NCBI RefSeq assembly: GCF_013368755.1
Contig: NC_049561.1
Span: 1,116,001-1,180,000, forward strand
DNA length: 64,000 bases
Reading direction: 5' to 3'
Source: Talaromyces rugulosus
Taxonomy: Eukaryota; Ascomycota; Eurotiomycetes; Eurotiales; Trichocomaceae
A program made the translations under genes and the position numbers. The notes beneath the pieces were generated by a model. The model searched no databases. It saw nothing but the letters and a program-made list of their open reading frames with translations, and was not told where the DNA came from. Of the stretch, positions 46,101-55,715 are shown in pieces (position 1 is the first letter of the stretch; every line of letters starts with the position of its first letter).

Positions 46101-46569
46101 ACTTAGAGACCAGTTCAGCGGTGATTGGGGCAACATCGATACGGTAGCATGTTGCGAGGCTGGCGGTTTCGTCTTTGCCTCTCCCGTGGCCTTACAAGCT
46201 GAGGTACCTTTGACACTGATGCGCGATGCCGGCAAGCTTCCCCCGCCTACAATTTCCATAGTCAGGCGCTCGTCTTATATCTCCTCGTACACGATACCCA
46301 ATGAGTCAATAGCTAAAGAGAAGCGAATTGAAATGCAGCCGGGTATGCTTTCTAGTGGCTCCCGAGTGGTGATTGTGGACGATGTCCTTTCCACAGGAGA
46401 GACGCTCTGTGCAATGTTACAGCTACTAACTAAAACCGGCATCAATATTGAGAATATTCACATCATGGTTGTGGCCGAATTCCCAATTCACAAGGGCCGG
46501 GAACGATTGCGCCAGCGGGGGTTCGGCAAAGTCCATATCCAAAGTCTCCTAGTTTTTGACGGTGCTTAA
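43132..46569 (+). CDS. Four-domain enzyme: methyltransferase-like, FAD oxidase, phosphomevalonate-kinase-like kinase, phosphoribosyltransferase
   Basis: One uninterrupted exon of 1145 aa. (1) Residues ~1-280 are class I SAM methyltransferase-like, with LEIGPGPKSV at ~71 and YDIILFCHSMYGL. (2) Residues ~285-745 are a PCMH-type FAD oxidoreductase of the berberine-bridge group: TVLGGGHSGH at ~334, whose first His is the usual flavin-link position, GLWLQGGLGHLSR, and the C-terminal FGPNWQRLATLKQNLDPQNV. The usual second (Cys) flavin link is Arg (SRPSVGAG). (3) Residues ~750-960 carry a P-loop GESGAGKD, then SDAIKREYAVATGADIKSLL and TYKEQHRPALTKFFQEK, the pattern of animal-type phosphomevalonate kinase. 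(4) Residues ~975-1145 are a type I PRTase with PRPP loop VVIVDDVLSTGETL. Together with GTP cyclohydrolase this suggests nucleotide or base chemistry. Confidence 0.88.
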   Translation: MNSLDSLKRALRQEVQETGFSAKRTLSNTQYSAGFNILLQDSGWMTYQNFVIPQLCQLLTSFFKLRASISVLEIGPGPKSVIGYLPKHLRRIVRKYTAFEPNILFATKLDEWLRSETDSPLPCLTNLPDIHKIPFSGGDDIESGRNDERYDIILFCHSMYGLKPEHRFIQRALNMLVEQPRHGIVVVFHRDRPIQLGSMVCHRVASFPNGEVRVANRDGELDSFASFLAGFVMQDAIMDKDIQAKWRAVCRKLGYKKEFDPDHLFFGSPNIMVAFTQKADRLGEIMAHVPLTRDDRIVKNWEARLHCAASVLRPTEIAQVQKCVRWARGHNVSLTVLGGGHSGHCLWPHVVSVDMGSFDRVHVLAREEGQEQSSHLVVAEAGCKTGDIVRETMAAGVTVPLGSRPSVGAGLWLQGGLGHLSRLYGLTCDAIVGAVIVSTSSKVLCVGLVPDQLQPADAIRPENESDILWAIKGAGTNFGIVISVTFEGFAAPTYLCQSYVVSLSDHVDAQLKLGDFDKLLASQLPRNCSADAYLYWDAGKLRLSVTTLESHQSKCDFAPTTAITTPALAYLEQAGDPRFVNGVELFDTEMYMSTMHGGGHGGGKTSSFKRCIFLKHVGKAEVADILVTAIETRPTQLCYLHLLQGGGAIGDVAPKDTAFGCREWDFACVITSVWPREQTDIAPCAVQWVYNVAENLMSVSSGAYGADLGPDPRDIVLSTKAFGPNWQRLATLKQNLDPQNVLAYACPIPRLKLIVLVTGESGAGKDYCAEIWASEFIGYTQKTITACVISISDAIKREYAVATGADIKSLLWNRTYKEQHRPALTKFFQEKVRQQPRLPEQQFLNVVNNNTDVDVLLITGMRDEAPVAVFSHLYPDRRLVDVYVQTSEQTRRSRHAGNNNEDNDSGNTETRPNKTRLNYHPSFIFENEETGTRAAELFASNCLLPFFHEDLQKLDSMVRRVPNFPRVDIEFRHVLGISQQPDGLRLTTSLLRDQFSGDWGNIDTVACCEAGGFVFASPVALQAEVPLTLMRDAGKLPPPTISIVRRSSYISSYTIPNESIAKEKRIEMQPGMLSSGSRVVIVDDVLSTGETLCAMLQLLTKTGINIENIHIMVVAEFPIHKGRERLRQRGFGKVHIQSLLVFDGA

Positions 46570-47117
46570 AAACTAAAACTTGGAATTACAAGGAGTCTTA
46601 GTAATCGGCTTGCAGGCTTCTCGGACACGTTAAGTTAGTGTTTATGGCCAATAGGCCTATAGGTCTTGCTGCAGCTTCCTGAGTACACTGTTATATTAGT
46701 CTTGTGGGCCTTGGTGCTGGCCTTGCTGCAGATTCTTAATTTGTAATTGGAATATCAAAAATACAAGTAATTTCTATATGGATTATAATTCAATTTATAA
46801 TATATTAAGAAATATAAATATATTGATTTTTTATAACATATCAGGTTTCTGTAACTTGTAAGTAGTTTGAACTTGTAGTTAGTTTATAACTTATAGGTTG
46901 TTTGTAATTTGTAAGTGATTTATAACTATTTATATTTTGCAATGTTACTATATTACCAATATATTATAGAAAGTCAATATACATATCAATATTTGCAATG
47001 GTAAGGTATGTGTAGATTTCTTGTAGCGTTGCAAAACAACGCAACGTTGCCGCAACGCTGGTTGCACGGTATCCGTGTTCTTCAAAAACCGGTATTGGAG
47101 GCTTCGGTTGATATATT
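46570..47117. other. AT-rich convergent intergenic region
   Basis: Low-complexity AT-rich sequence with short repeats of the type ACTTGTAAGTAGTTTG and TTATAGGTTGTTTG at ~46850-46925. A minus-strand frame at 46964-47209 lacks an ATG-driven domain and overlaps the truncated NACHT end in another frame; it may be decayed coding sequence of that gene. Confidence 0.45.
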
Positions 47118-48666
47118 TCAACACTTGATACTGGTAATCCCAGAAAAATCCTTTCGAGCAACGCCATCGTCTTGACTGACCAAAAGACAGCGCAATTTTT
47201 CAGGTTCACTGGTAGGAAGATCCTCTACTAATTTCCGGAACCACTGTGTAATTCTACTTCGCTCTTCTCTTGCACACTCGTCCAGGCCATCAAGGACGAT
47301 GTATGCACTTTTGCATTTTTTGAAAGCAAAGTTTAAAAGCTCTTCAATCAGAGACGGCGAAGTAAGTTCCGTTTCGGTACTGCTATAGCACTTTTTGTAA
47401 AAATAGAGCAACAGGCCTCTATCCTGTTTGAGGAATTGTGCGAGGAGGCTCCGAGCAAGTGCAGGGAAATTGTTCCGATCGGAGTCATTGCGTTTGAAGT
47501 AAAAGAACAACACTAACGGAGTGGGCGTGAGCTTCTGGGCTTCCTCTATGACAAGGGAGGCGAGAACATTCTTTCCTATTCTAATGTTAGCGCCCCATTT
47601 TAAACATCAGTGCGAAAGTTGGAGTAACAACCTGTACCAGGTAGACCGCTGAGCCAGAGTAATGGCGGAATTGCAGGAAATTGTGGGTCAAACCACTTTT
47701 TGAAGGTCGGATTTTCCAAGAGCCATTGTCCAGTGCCTGGGTTATCTTTTCGGATCTCGGAAAAACGATAGTGATCAGTGTCGATATTCGTTGCCCTCAG
47801 CCATTCGTATACGGCTTCGGATCGTCTTAAATCTTCATCCTTCATTTCGGTTTCGAATCGACGATCTTCTGTTCGCCGAGACTCATGAAAGTCTTCAATC
47901 TGACTGGGGCTGGCCTCACTCTCAACGAGGCTTCTATATCGACCTATTTCGGAAACGATACTATAGAAGCGAAATTTAAGCGTGTTCCATGTGACTTTGA
48001 AAAGCTGCTTCCATTCTGTACAATGACCATTAGCAAGACGAAAAATTCGTACAGCGGGAAAAAGAAAAGTGATACAGACGTGGCTGCTGAAAATAGTCCA
48101 GTACAATGTGGTGAAACTCGAGGATTTTCTCATATATGGGGAATATAATTCGACCCATTTGAGGGTTGGCACTGAAGTAATTCTTATACTGTAAAAGAAG
48201 TGGCAGGTTCTCTCCAATGCTTTCGTATATGCCAAGAAGTTCGCTGAAGGCCTCAGTGTCCGCGCTTACTACCTGCTCTCAGAGATCAGCAGTTGAGACC
48301 TTTTAAAGCGACGAAGAAACCATACCTGTAACAAGAACCTGATGGGCCCCTATGGAGAGATGAGTTCTTATGTCACAGTTTCCTATTTCCGGAATCACTC
48401 ACCCAGATAAAAGGGACAATTTCATCATTACTGAAGAATACCTTGACCACATTTTCAAACTGCCTGACTGCCTCTAAGAAAGGTTTCAAGCGATTTAGGT
48501 TCTGTGGCCGTCGTTCCGAGTGTTGCCTAGCTTGTATATCCCCAATGGTATTTTCTAGCTCTTTGAATGTGGTAATCCTAAAAGTTTCTCGTTCTCTTCT
48601 CTTCAATGTCTTTTTGAATTCCTCGAGCAAACTCTCAAATTTTAGCTGGTAAACGTTGCTGGCCAT
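47118..48666 (-). CDS. Truncated DUF7708-NACHT protein (NLR-like STAND ATPase)
   Basis: Five exons (48666-48403, 48349-48326, 48272-48080, 48015-47632, 47575-47118) join to 440 aa. Introns are 53-64 bp. The N-terminal ~200 residues are the helical DUF7708 type (FKELENTIGDIQARQHSE, FENVVKVFFSNDEIVPFIWGPIRFLLQ, YFQQPQWKQLFKVTW). The linker GTGQWLLENPTFKKWFDPQF leads to the NACHT domain. Walker A reads GLPGTGKN, with Asn where Ser/Thr normally binds Mg. Walker B is AYIVLDGLDE. The frame stops soon after LRCLLVSQDDGVARKDF, inside the NACHT domain, so the winged helix and any ankyrin/WD repeats are missing. A +1 frame continues briefly downstream. It is either a short adaptor or a decaying NLR. 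Related proteins act in non-self recognition and cell death. Confidence 0.8.
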
Positions 48667-49924
48667 TTTTGGCAATTTTATTGCAGTAAATTAGTATTCA
48701 AAATACAGGGATCAAAACCGTAAGTACTATAAAATGCTTACGAAACTCAATTGGTGCGGCTCTGTGTCACCTCGTGGAGAGTCGTTCTTCGAATTCTAGG
48801 GAAATTGGAAGAGGGGTCTACAAAATTAGATGTTGTTAGACATACGGGGTGCTGAGTTGGCTAATTGACGGGCTAATTGGGGAGAAACACGTATCATGGA
48901 GGGGTTGTATTTGCAATATTCTTCCCCACTGGCACAAATACATCAGATGTTACACAAAGCCCGGAAGAATGCGGCAGCTTGACAGGGTTAAGTTGTCAAT
49001 AGTCTGGTGGCTCGGATCCAGGCTCGGCCAGGATACTAATTGTTCAGCCTTGTTTGGAAAAAGGAAAAGTCAAACAGCTAACTACGTATAGGCGAAGAGC
49101 CTGAACTGTAGCCAATAAGAATAAAGGCCGCCTGGCCACTTGTATTTTCCTTTTTCTAAAGCAGTAGGGATCGCTGGGCTGTGTTTTACTATAGAGCTGG
49201 GCCCCCGTTGATTTTCTGGCCAATGATTAATTGGCTTCTCTAGTCGATAGCCTCTATAAATTTGTCTTGGCAAATTTCACAACTTGGGCTCGAGAAAATC
49301 CTCTGGAGCTGTTGAACTGAAAAATACCATGCAGGGTGAGCCCTCAAGGGCTGTTTAGTCGAGCAATAAAAACTTGATAAAGGCCTAAAACACCTTCTGC
49401 TGCTCGAACCCTACTACAATGCAATCATTTCTGAGCGACGTCTTCTCAACAGCGAATACATTAGAGTTTTCGCCGACATGTGCATTTGACTGGCTTGAAG
49501 CGGAGGAACAAAGCTATACCCCCTCTAGGTTTACACTACCAAGTATCCAGCAGGCCAGACAGGCGTCGAATCTTGGAGTAAACGAAATCACATGTTTCGC
49601 CGGTGTAAAGCTATTCCTCTTCCAGTGTCTGCCCAGGCTAACTTTAGCTCAGATTATTAGTGTGAAAGTGCAAATATCCAACATACATATCTAACACAAA
49701 CCGACTTAAGGAAAAAGAGTATAGACTCAGCACAATCCTTCACTCTGGTGCAATATAGCGATTAAAGTATAATAAATAGAAATTTATATAGTTAAATAAC
49801 ACTTTATATAGTAATCTTTATGTTTTTGTTATTAGAAGGCAAGTTCACATCTAGGCATTTATACCCAGTAAGGATTGGATGACAATACTGTACTCCTATT
49901 GTACAGAAACCTCGACAGTTCTCG
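48667..49924. other. Intergenic region upstream of the NACHT gene
   Basis: About 1.26 kb. A plus-strand frame at 49419-49694 (MQSFLSDVFSTANTLEF...) could be the N-terminal relic of the SNF2 gene that follows, but I cannot confirm it. AT-rich at 49750-49850. Nothing else was seen. Confidence 0.4.
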
Positions 49925-50690
49925 TAGAGATCAACAAAGATGAGGCCAAAAGTGGTATTATTGCAGATTAAATGGGTTTAGGAAAGTCACTCGTCATCCT
50001 GTCCACAATTGTCGGTTCTCTTGACCGTGCAGAGAATTTTATCATCGCTGAGAACCAGCTGGCCCAACCAAAGCAACACTCATTGTAGTACTATCTTCGC
50101 GTAAGTAGTGACTCAAAGGATATTATTTACATCTAGTTTTGATAGACAACTGGGTTGACGAAATCCGCAAGTATGGCCTATTTGATTCATAGTCACCTAG
50201 CTAACTGGTGAAGTACGATACAAAATGATTGATGGGTCACTCTCTTTGAGAGGTCGTATTAAAGTGTTACAAGACTTTCCTTCCCCTGGTGGCGCAAATA
50301 TTCTACTAATGACTCTAGGAACGGGCGCAGTAGGGCGAGTGTTCTATGATAATGTTGTTTAACGTATTGTTATTAACAATTAGCAGACTAAATCTTGCAG
50401 TTGCATCACACATCTATCTTTTAGAGCCACAATGGAACCCGTCTATTGAATCTCAAGCGATTGGAAGAGCACTTCGACTCGGCCAGACAGCTCAAGTCGT
50501 TATTGTCCGATACATTATGAAGGGTACAGTCGAACAGGTCTGAACTCGGCTCCGTAGTGTTTTTTGTTCCAAAGCTGACTAGTTGCAGAGCAGTGTCTTG
50601 TCTCGTCAAAGAAAAAAGCTGCAACTGGCGCATGGTGGATTTGGCAAAGAGAAGGGCCAGTCGTCTGAAAGCCTTCAGTCGCTTCTGGTA
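49925..50690 (+). pseudogene. Relic of a SNF2-family helicase/ATPase with internal deletion
   Basis: The plus strand preserves pieces of a Rad5/Rad16-like SNF2 gene. First comes EAKSGIIAD, an in-frame TAA, then MGLGKSLVILSTIVGSLDRA (Walker A region), followed by a frameshift. Then LIVVLSS, an intron, and LIDNWVDEIRKYG (helicase motif Ia area). The sequence then jumps to the second helicase lobe: KMIDGSLSLRGRIKVLQDF, ILLMTLGTGAVG, an intron, LNLAVASHIYLLEPQWNPSI, QAIGRALRLGQTAQVVIVRYIMKGTVEQ, and after a third intron VLSRQRKKLQLAHGGFG. Several hundred codons between the lobes are absent. It is clearly non-functional. Confidence 0.82.
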
Positions 50691-51241
50691 AGAGAAGTCT
50701 CGCGATTGATAGATAGGTCCTTGGCCATATTGACGTTTTAAGGATATTTTCGGCGTTGATCCGGCCTCTGTCTCACGATAAGGTATCTTCTTATTGCCTA
50801 TTGAAAGTTATATTTGCTATGATACGCCTTTGCAGCGGAAAGGAGAGGGGGTACATCGCAATGATACATGTACATGTACCAATAGGTTAAAACACCAAAT
50901 ACTTAAATCAATTGCCCTAGCCTGAAATCATTAAAAATACATCAATTCATCGAACCGAAATTTACCAAACATTGAACTAGACATCAATAAACAAAACAGC
51001 AAGTATTTTCCCTCGCGGTAAATCGATATATACAACGAAAAAAACTCCCTCGTCATAAAAAAACTATTTGCACCATGCCCTCAGAAAACCTCCCGAGTTT
51101 ACCGACGAGAACATAAAACGACCAAAAGGATATAAACTCATACAAGGCATAGCTGATTGAAGAGAAGAGGGAAAAAGTATAAACATGCCACAAAATCGAC
51201 CGAAAAAAAGACTGAAAAAGAGGTCATTAGGGGGTTAAGGC
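50691..51241. other. Convergent 3' region
   Basis: About 550 bp between the SNF2 relic and the 3' end of the cytochrome b561 gene. AT-rich at ~50930-51060. A short palindromic repeat (ATGATACATGTACATGTACC) lies at 50861-50880. No gene was seen. Confidence 0.45.
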
Positions 51242-53550
51242 TCAGGTGAACTCGACGCTGTGCTGTGCCTGTTGTCTCGCTCGTGCCTGAGCCCGTTCTG
51301 CCCTGCGTCTCCTCCGGTTATTGGCATAGTCGGCACTGGCTTCAGTTCCCGTCCACGTTCCGGGGGATGTCAAACTCGCCGTAGGAGGGTACTGCATATT
51401 CGACGGAGCGGGAGGAACCGACATCTGACTCGTAGCAGCATGCGACATTGGCGGAGGGGCCAATGGAGCAGGTGGTGGTGAGATGGGCGCCACGGACGCT
51501 GTTGCTGCGGATTCTGCTGCGAGGGCGGCTGCTTGTTCTCGTTGGGTTTGTTCTGCCTGACGACGCTCCATCTCCTCGACTCGTCGCCATCGATCAGATC
51601 CCCCTTCGTTGCCGGACAGGGAGCTGGCGCTGCCGCGTCTCCGAGAACTGTGTCGTTCCCTTGAGTGCCGCTTTGCTTGTCTGTTGGCTGCTGCCTCTTC
51701 TTCGGTCAGTCTCCGGAGAGTGACGTGTCTGCCATCATTATGCATTTTGACCTTGACAGACACTGGTGGTGAGGAAACACCGTCGTGTCGTCTTCTGCTA
51801 CTGCTACGACGGCGGCTAGCCGACCCTGCAGCGGCTCCTGCAGCGGCTCCAGTGACGGCAGATTCGAGATCTGAATCAAAAACGCTTTCCGGGGGTTGTC
51901 CATGTTGTGGAGGGGCGGGTGGAATAGTCGATGTATCGTCCCTCACACCGCCACTGACCATGGCCTCCTGGGTACGGTTGTCTGGGCGGGCTGGTCGCGG
52001 TGTTATGTCGGACGTCATTTCGCTAGATAGCACTGATTGCGATGGCTTCTGTCTTCGTGGGACAAATCCATCTCCACTTTGTTTCCGCTGACTGTTCGCC
52101 CTAGCCACTTTTTCTTCTTCTCTGTCTCGACGTTTGATATCCTCTATACGACGCTGCTCGTCGTCGTCTTTTCGGCGTTTAAATAAGTTCTTGACTGCAG
52201 CAAAGGCTCCAGCACCTAGGATTGCGTTACGAGCTCCATGCCCTTGGTCTTGCTCGGGATGCGTATAGTAGCTATAATCCATGGAGCTGTAGCTCTGCCG
52301 TCGGCCGGGATGTAGGTACGGGCCTGGCGTGCCAGCAACTGGGCGACCTTCTTCAACGCGACTTATGGTGTCCTCACTCATGCTATCACTGTGTGCATGT
52401 GGCGCCGGTCGATAGCGACCCGCTTCATTGTCGCTCTCACGTTTCCGTCTTCTATCCCAAAACGATTTCGCCAACGCCGCGGCACCAGCAACAGCGCCAA
52501 CTTCGACCAGACGCTTTCCCCATCCGGTTTTGTGCCCCTCGTCAGAGTACTTTTCGTCCATATAAGAGCTTTGGATATCCTCTTCAGCATGGTCATGGGA
52601 TCGACGACTTTTGAAAAGTTTCATTAATCCGGCACCTGCCACTACTGCAGCAGCTGTTTTTCCAAGTCCACTGTGGCGTTTTTCTTCTGGAGACGACGGT
52701 CCGGACATGTAGCTGCCTCGGCTATCGTAATCAGAGCCATAGTCAATTCCACCTTCGTCGTAGCGATAAGAGAGGATGAAGAACAGAGCAAGCCAGAAGA
52801 AGCCTGCAACTGCGAATAGAATGAAAAGCGATTTTGGAGAGCCGTAAAGAGTCAGTCCAAGAGGGATCTGGACAATTCCTAGAATGGCTGTAGCCCGTCC
52901 TATCCATCGGTGAATCTAGAGGCGGTCAGATATATATATTTATGTATTAAGCACAACGACAAACATACCACTAATTTTAGAGGCGACCGGTGACGTCTTT
53001 TCCCCAATTCTACCTTGTGGGAAAACCAACCCCAAAGGGCCTGGAATATAATCAAAACATATATAGCAAGTCCAATGCCATGATGTGGATTCGTCAGGCT
53101 TCGCCGGGGTCCGACAGCAAACCAGCCCAGGATAAACACGACAGTCGACAGGAGCAGCGTCAGCACCTGCAGCCAGGCGTGGTATTTGTATGCCCAGTAG
53201 CGGTTCCATATGGAGTAGTATCGAACAATCAGAATTGCGGCCGGCACAAATCCGAGGAAGACAATCGTGGCGATGATACCGTGTGCGAGTATCATCGAGT
53301 GATAGCCGGGCATATCTCGAAAGCGGTTACCCATCCCTATTAAATCAGTATGGTGTTTACTATATATATATATATATATATATATATGAAGTGAGAAATA
53401 CACACCATTGTATCTCATCGTATCAAAGTTGACTCCCATCAAGTTGGGCAGCAGAAAGGTATTCCGTGTGCTGTCCCAAGTTCCGTCGCCGACGTACATC
53501 GTGTCAGATGCATAGACACTGCTCCCCGGGGGAGAGAGGGTGTCTGACAT
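51242..53550 (-). CDS. Cytochrome b561-domain membrane protein with long disordered cytoplasmic tail
   Basis: Exons 53550-53406, 53336-52969 and 52915-51242 give 728 aa; introns are 69 bp (with a TA microsatellite) and 53 bp. The N-terminal ~240 residues form the b561 core with five or six helices. Four heme-type histidines are visible, in ILAHGIIA, YKYHAWLQ, NPHHGIGL and IHRWIGRA. A last helix, LFILFAVAGFFWLALFFILS, ends the core. The remaining ~480 residues are polar and charged, with Gly-rich short hydrophobic stretches (LGKTAAAVVAGAGLMKLFKSR, VGAVAGAAALAKSFWDRR, ILGAGAFAAVKNLFKRRK) each followed by basic residues. That triple pattern suggests peripheral membrane binding. The core would move electrons across a membrane, using ascorbate or iron. 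The tail's role is unknown. Confidence 0.85.
53361..53387. repeat. TA dinucleotide microsatellite inside an intron
   Basis: 27 bp of TA repeat within the first intron (53337-53405) of the cytochrome b561 gene. Length variation here would alter the intron but not the protein. Confidence 0.95.
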
Positions 53551-54636
53551 CTTGTCGAAATTATTTAAATCCTATCTCAGTTTGCGTCCAGTTTCCACGT
53601 GGGAGGTCGTTAAAGCTGAGGAATGCTAGATTCAACAGAGGAGATCCTGCGAGATCCCCCGCTTGGAGGAATGCACCATGCGACGTCAATGGAAAAGTTG
53701 CAGTACGTTTCGATCGGACTGATTGGATGTATTCAAGAGCAAGTAACACTTTTTGTACGGTGAATTGAAGACGACGATGGAATCGATGGAATCGATGAGT
53801 GATCACACGGAGCAAGACTTGGTCCAGAGAGATCTAGCCAGTAAACGAGTGTAGTCGGTTAAAGTACGACGTGAAAGTGAAAGTTCCGTTATAGGGCAGG
53901 GCCATGTGAAGGTTGTGAGCAACAGATTGATGCGAACAGAAGCAGAGAGGATGGTGGAGAGACAGACAGATCCTTGGGCTGGACACAACAGTTTGCTGTT
54001 TCGAGCTTAGTGAAAGAGCGACCCGCGGGGACGGGCTGCGTTGTCGCGGACAACGGGGCCGCTAGCTGTAAGGGGTTAGTTCGTATCGTGATCTGGCGGA
54101 CTCGGCCTAACCCGATGTGGCAACTGAAAGATCCAGACTCATCTCCATTCGAGACTCCAAGCAACGCATTCTGTAAAAGAGACTTGGAGATGCAGCATGA
54201 TTATACGCGCATCTCGTGACTACAATCACCGTTCAAGTCGCGGTGTTGATAAGTACTACATATAACCCCGAATCGGCCCGAGATGCGCAGAATATGGCGG
54301 TGTGAACAGTAACATTGCAAATACTTTGATCCCCACAGGCAACTTATTTTAAATATATTCGTCCAATAATCTATAAAGACCATCTGGATATTTGAAGCAT
54401 TTTTAAAATAAATTTCATATCAACCGTAAGTTTATTCGAATATTGATCAGTGTAAAATGTAAACCGCTTATCTAAGATTAGCTATCAGCATGACTAAGCT
54501 GGATCGCGTGCTTCTCTCCTCTGGTCTCACCAGCTGATGGCGACACCGCAACAACATCATCTGTAGATAGCAACACTTCCTGTACCAGTTACCAGCTGTA
54601 GACGACGTGCTGTTCGCAGTCTAATACGCGGTCACC
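53551..54636. promoter_or_regulatory. Divergent intergenic region between cytochrome b561 and cystinosin genes
   Basis: About 1.09 kb containing both promoters. The antisense ORFs at 53466-54164 overlap each other on both strands and have no domain. AT-rich at 54340-54480. No specific site was recognised. Confidence 0.4.
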
Positions 54637-55715
54637 ATGCCGTCCGAGAGTCTGCAGGTCTTTGTCAAGGCCGTATCACGGTTCGTTATCATCCCCTCGC
54701 GATGACCTCAATACGTACTGTACTGACTGGGTCTATCTGTGTATAGTCTGCTGGGCTGGATTTAGTAAGTATTGAGCAAGCCAGAATATAGTCATAGTCA
54801 TAGTCTAACTGAAAGAAAAAAAAAGTATGCTGTGCTGGTCGCTCTCATTCTATCCCCAGCCCATCAACAACTTCCGGCGCCGCTCCACATACGGTCTGGC
54901 CATCGACTTCCCAACCATCAACGTGCTTGGCTTCGTGTGCTACGCCATCTATGCCGGCGCATTTCTGTACTCGCCGCTGATCCGCGAGCAATATGCAGCG
55001 CGCAACCCGGTTTCGCCAGAGCCGTCGGTGCGGTTCAATGACTTTGTGTTTGCCGCGCATGCGGTCGTTTTGAGCGCGATCGTGTACTCGCAGTTTTTCC
55101 CCGCGGTTTGGGGATTCAAGGTTGCGCGGTACCAGCGAGTAAGCAAGCCGGTGGCCGGGCTGTTTTGGGGGTCCTTGGTGGCCGTTGCGGGGTTGGTTTT
55201 GATTGTGCTGAGGGCGAGTCCGGATGGGGGGAGTGATGCCTCGTCGTGGGCTTGGATTGATGTGGTATGTTTTTTGTTTTTTCTCCTTCTTTTTCTTCTC
55301 TAAAATATTCAAGGTGGTGCTAATGGTATAGCTCTACGGGATTTCCTACGTCAAAGTGGTCGTCACCGTGGTCAAGTACATCCCGCAGGCATGGCTCAAC
55401 TACAAGCGCAAATCGACAGTGGGATGGGACATTCGACAGATTCTACTTGATCTCTCTGGGGGCGTGCTGTCGATTGGCCAACTAGTCTTAGACTCGAGCT
55501 TCGAGGCTGACTGGAGCGGGGTAACAGGGAACCCGATCAAGTTCCTGTTGGGCAACGTTTCCATTATCTTTGATGCAGTTTTTGTCGTGCAGCACTATAT
55601 CTTGTATAGACACCGGTCAGGGGAAACGACAGGGGAGGAAGAGGAAGATGATGATAACAAGGGTCCAGATTTGAGAACGCCTCTGCTTTCGGAAGACGGC
55701 GGTCTTCCTCGATGA
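54637..55715 (+). CDS. Cystinosin-type PQ-loop transporter (vacuolar cystine/H+ exporter)
   Basis: Four exons (54637-54680, 54747-54764, 54826-55264, 55332-55715) give 294 aa; the second exon is only 18 bp (RLLGWIY junction). The protein has seven hydrophobic segments and two PQ-loop motifs: SFYPQPINNFRRRSTYGLAID near residue 30 and KYIPQAWLNYKRKSTVGWDI near 180. GNVSIIFDAVFVVQHYILY is the family's last helix. Cystinosin homologues (yeast Ers1) export cystine from lysosome or vacuole with protons. The acidic C-terminal tail ends with TPLLSEDGGLPR; the PLL segment resembles an acidic dileucine-type vacuolar sorting signal. All key motifs are intact. Confidence 0.92.
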
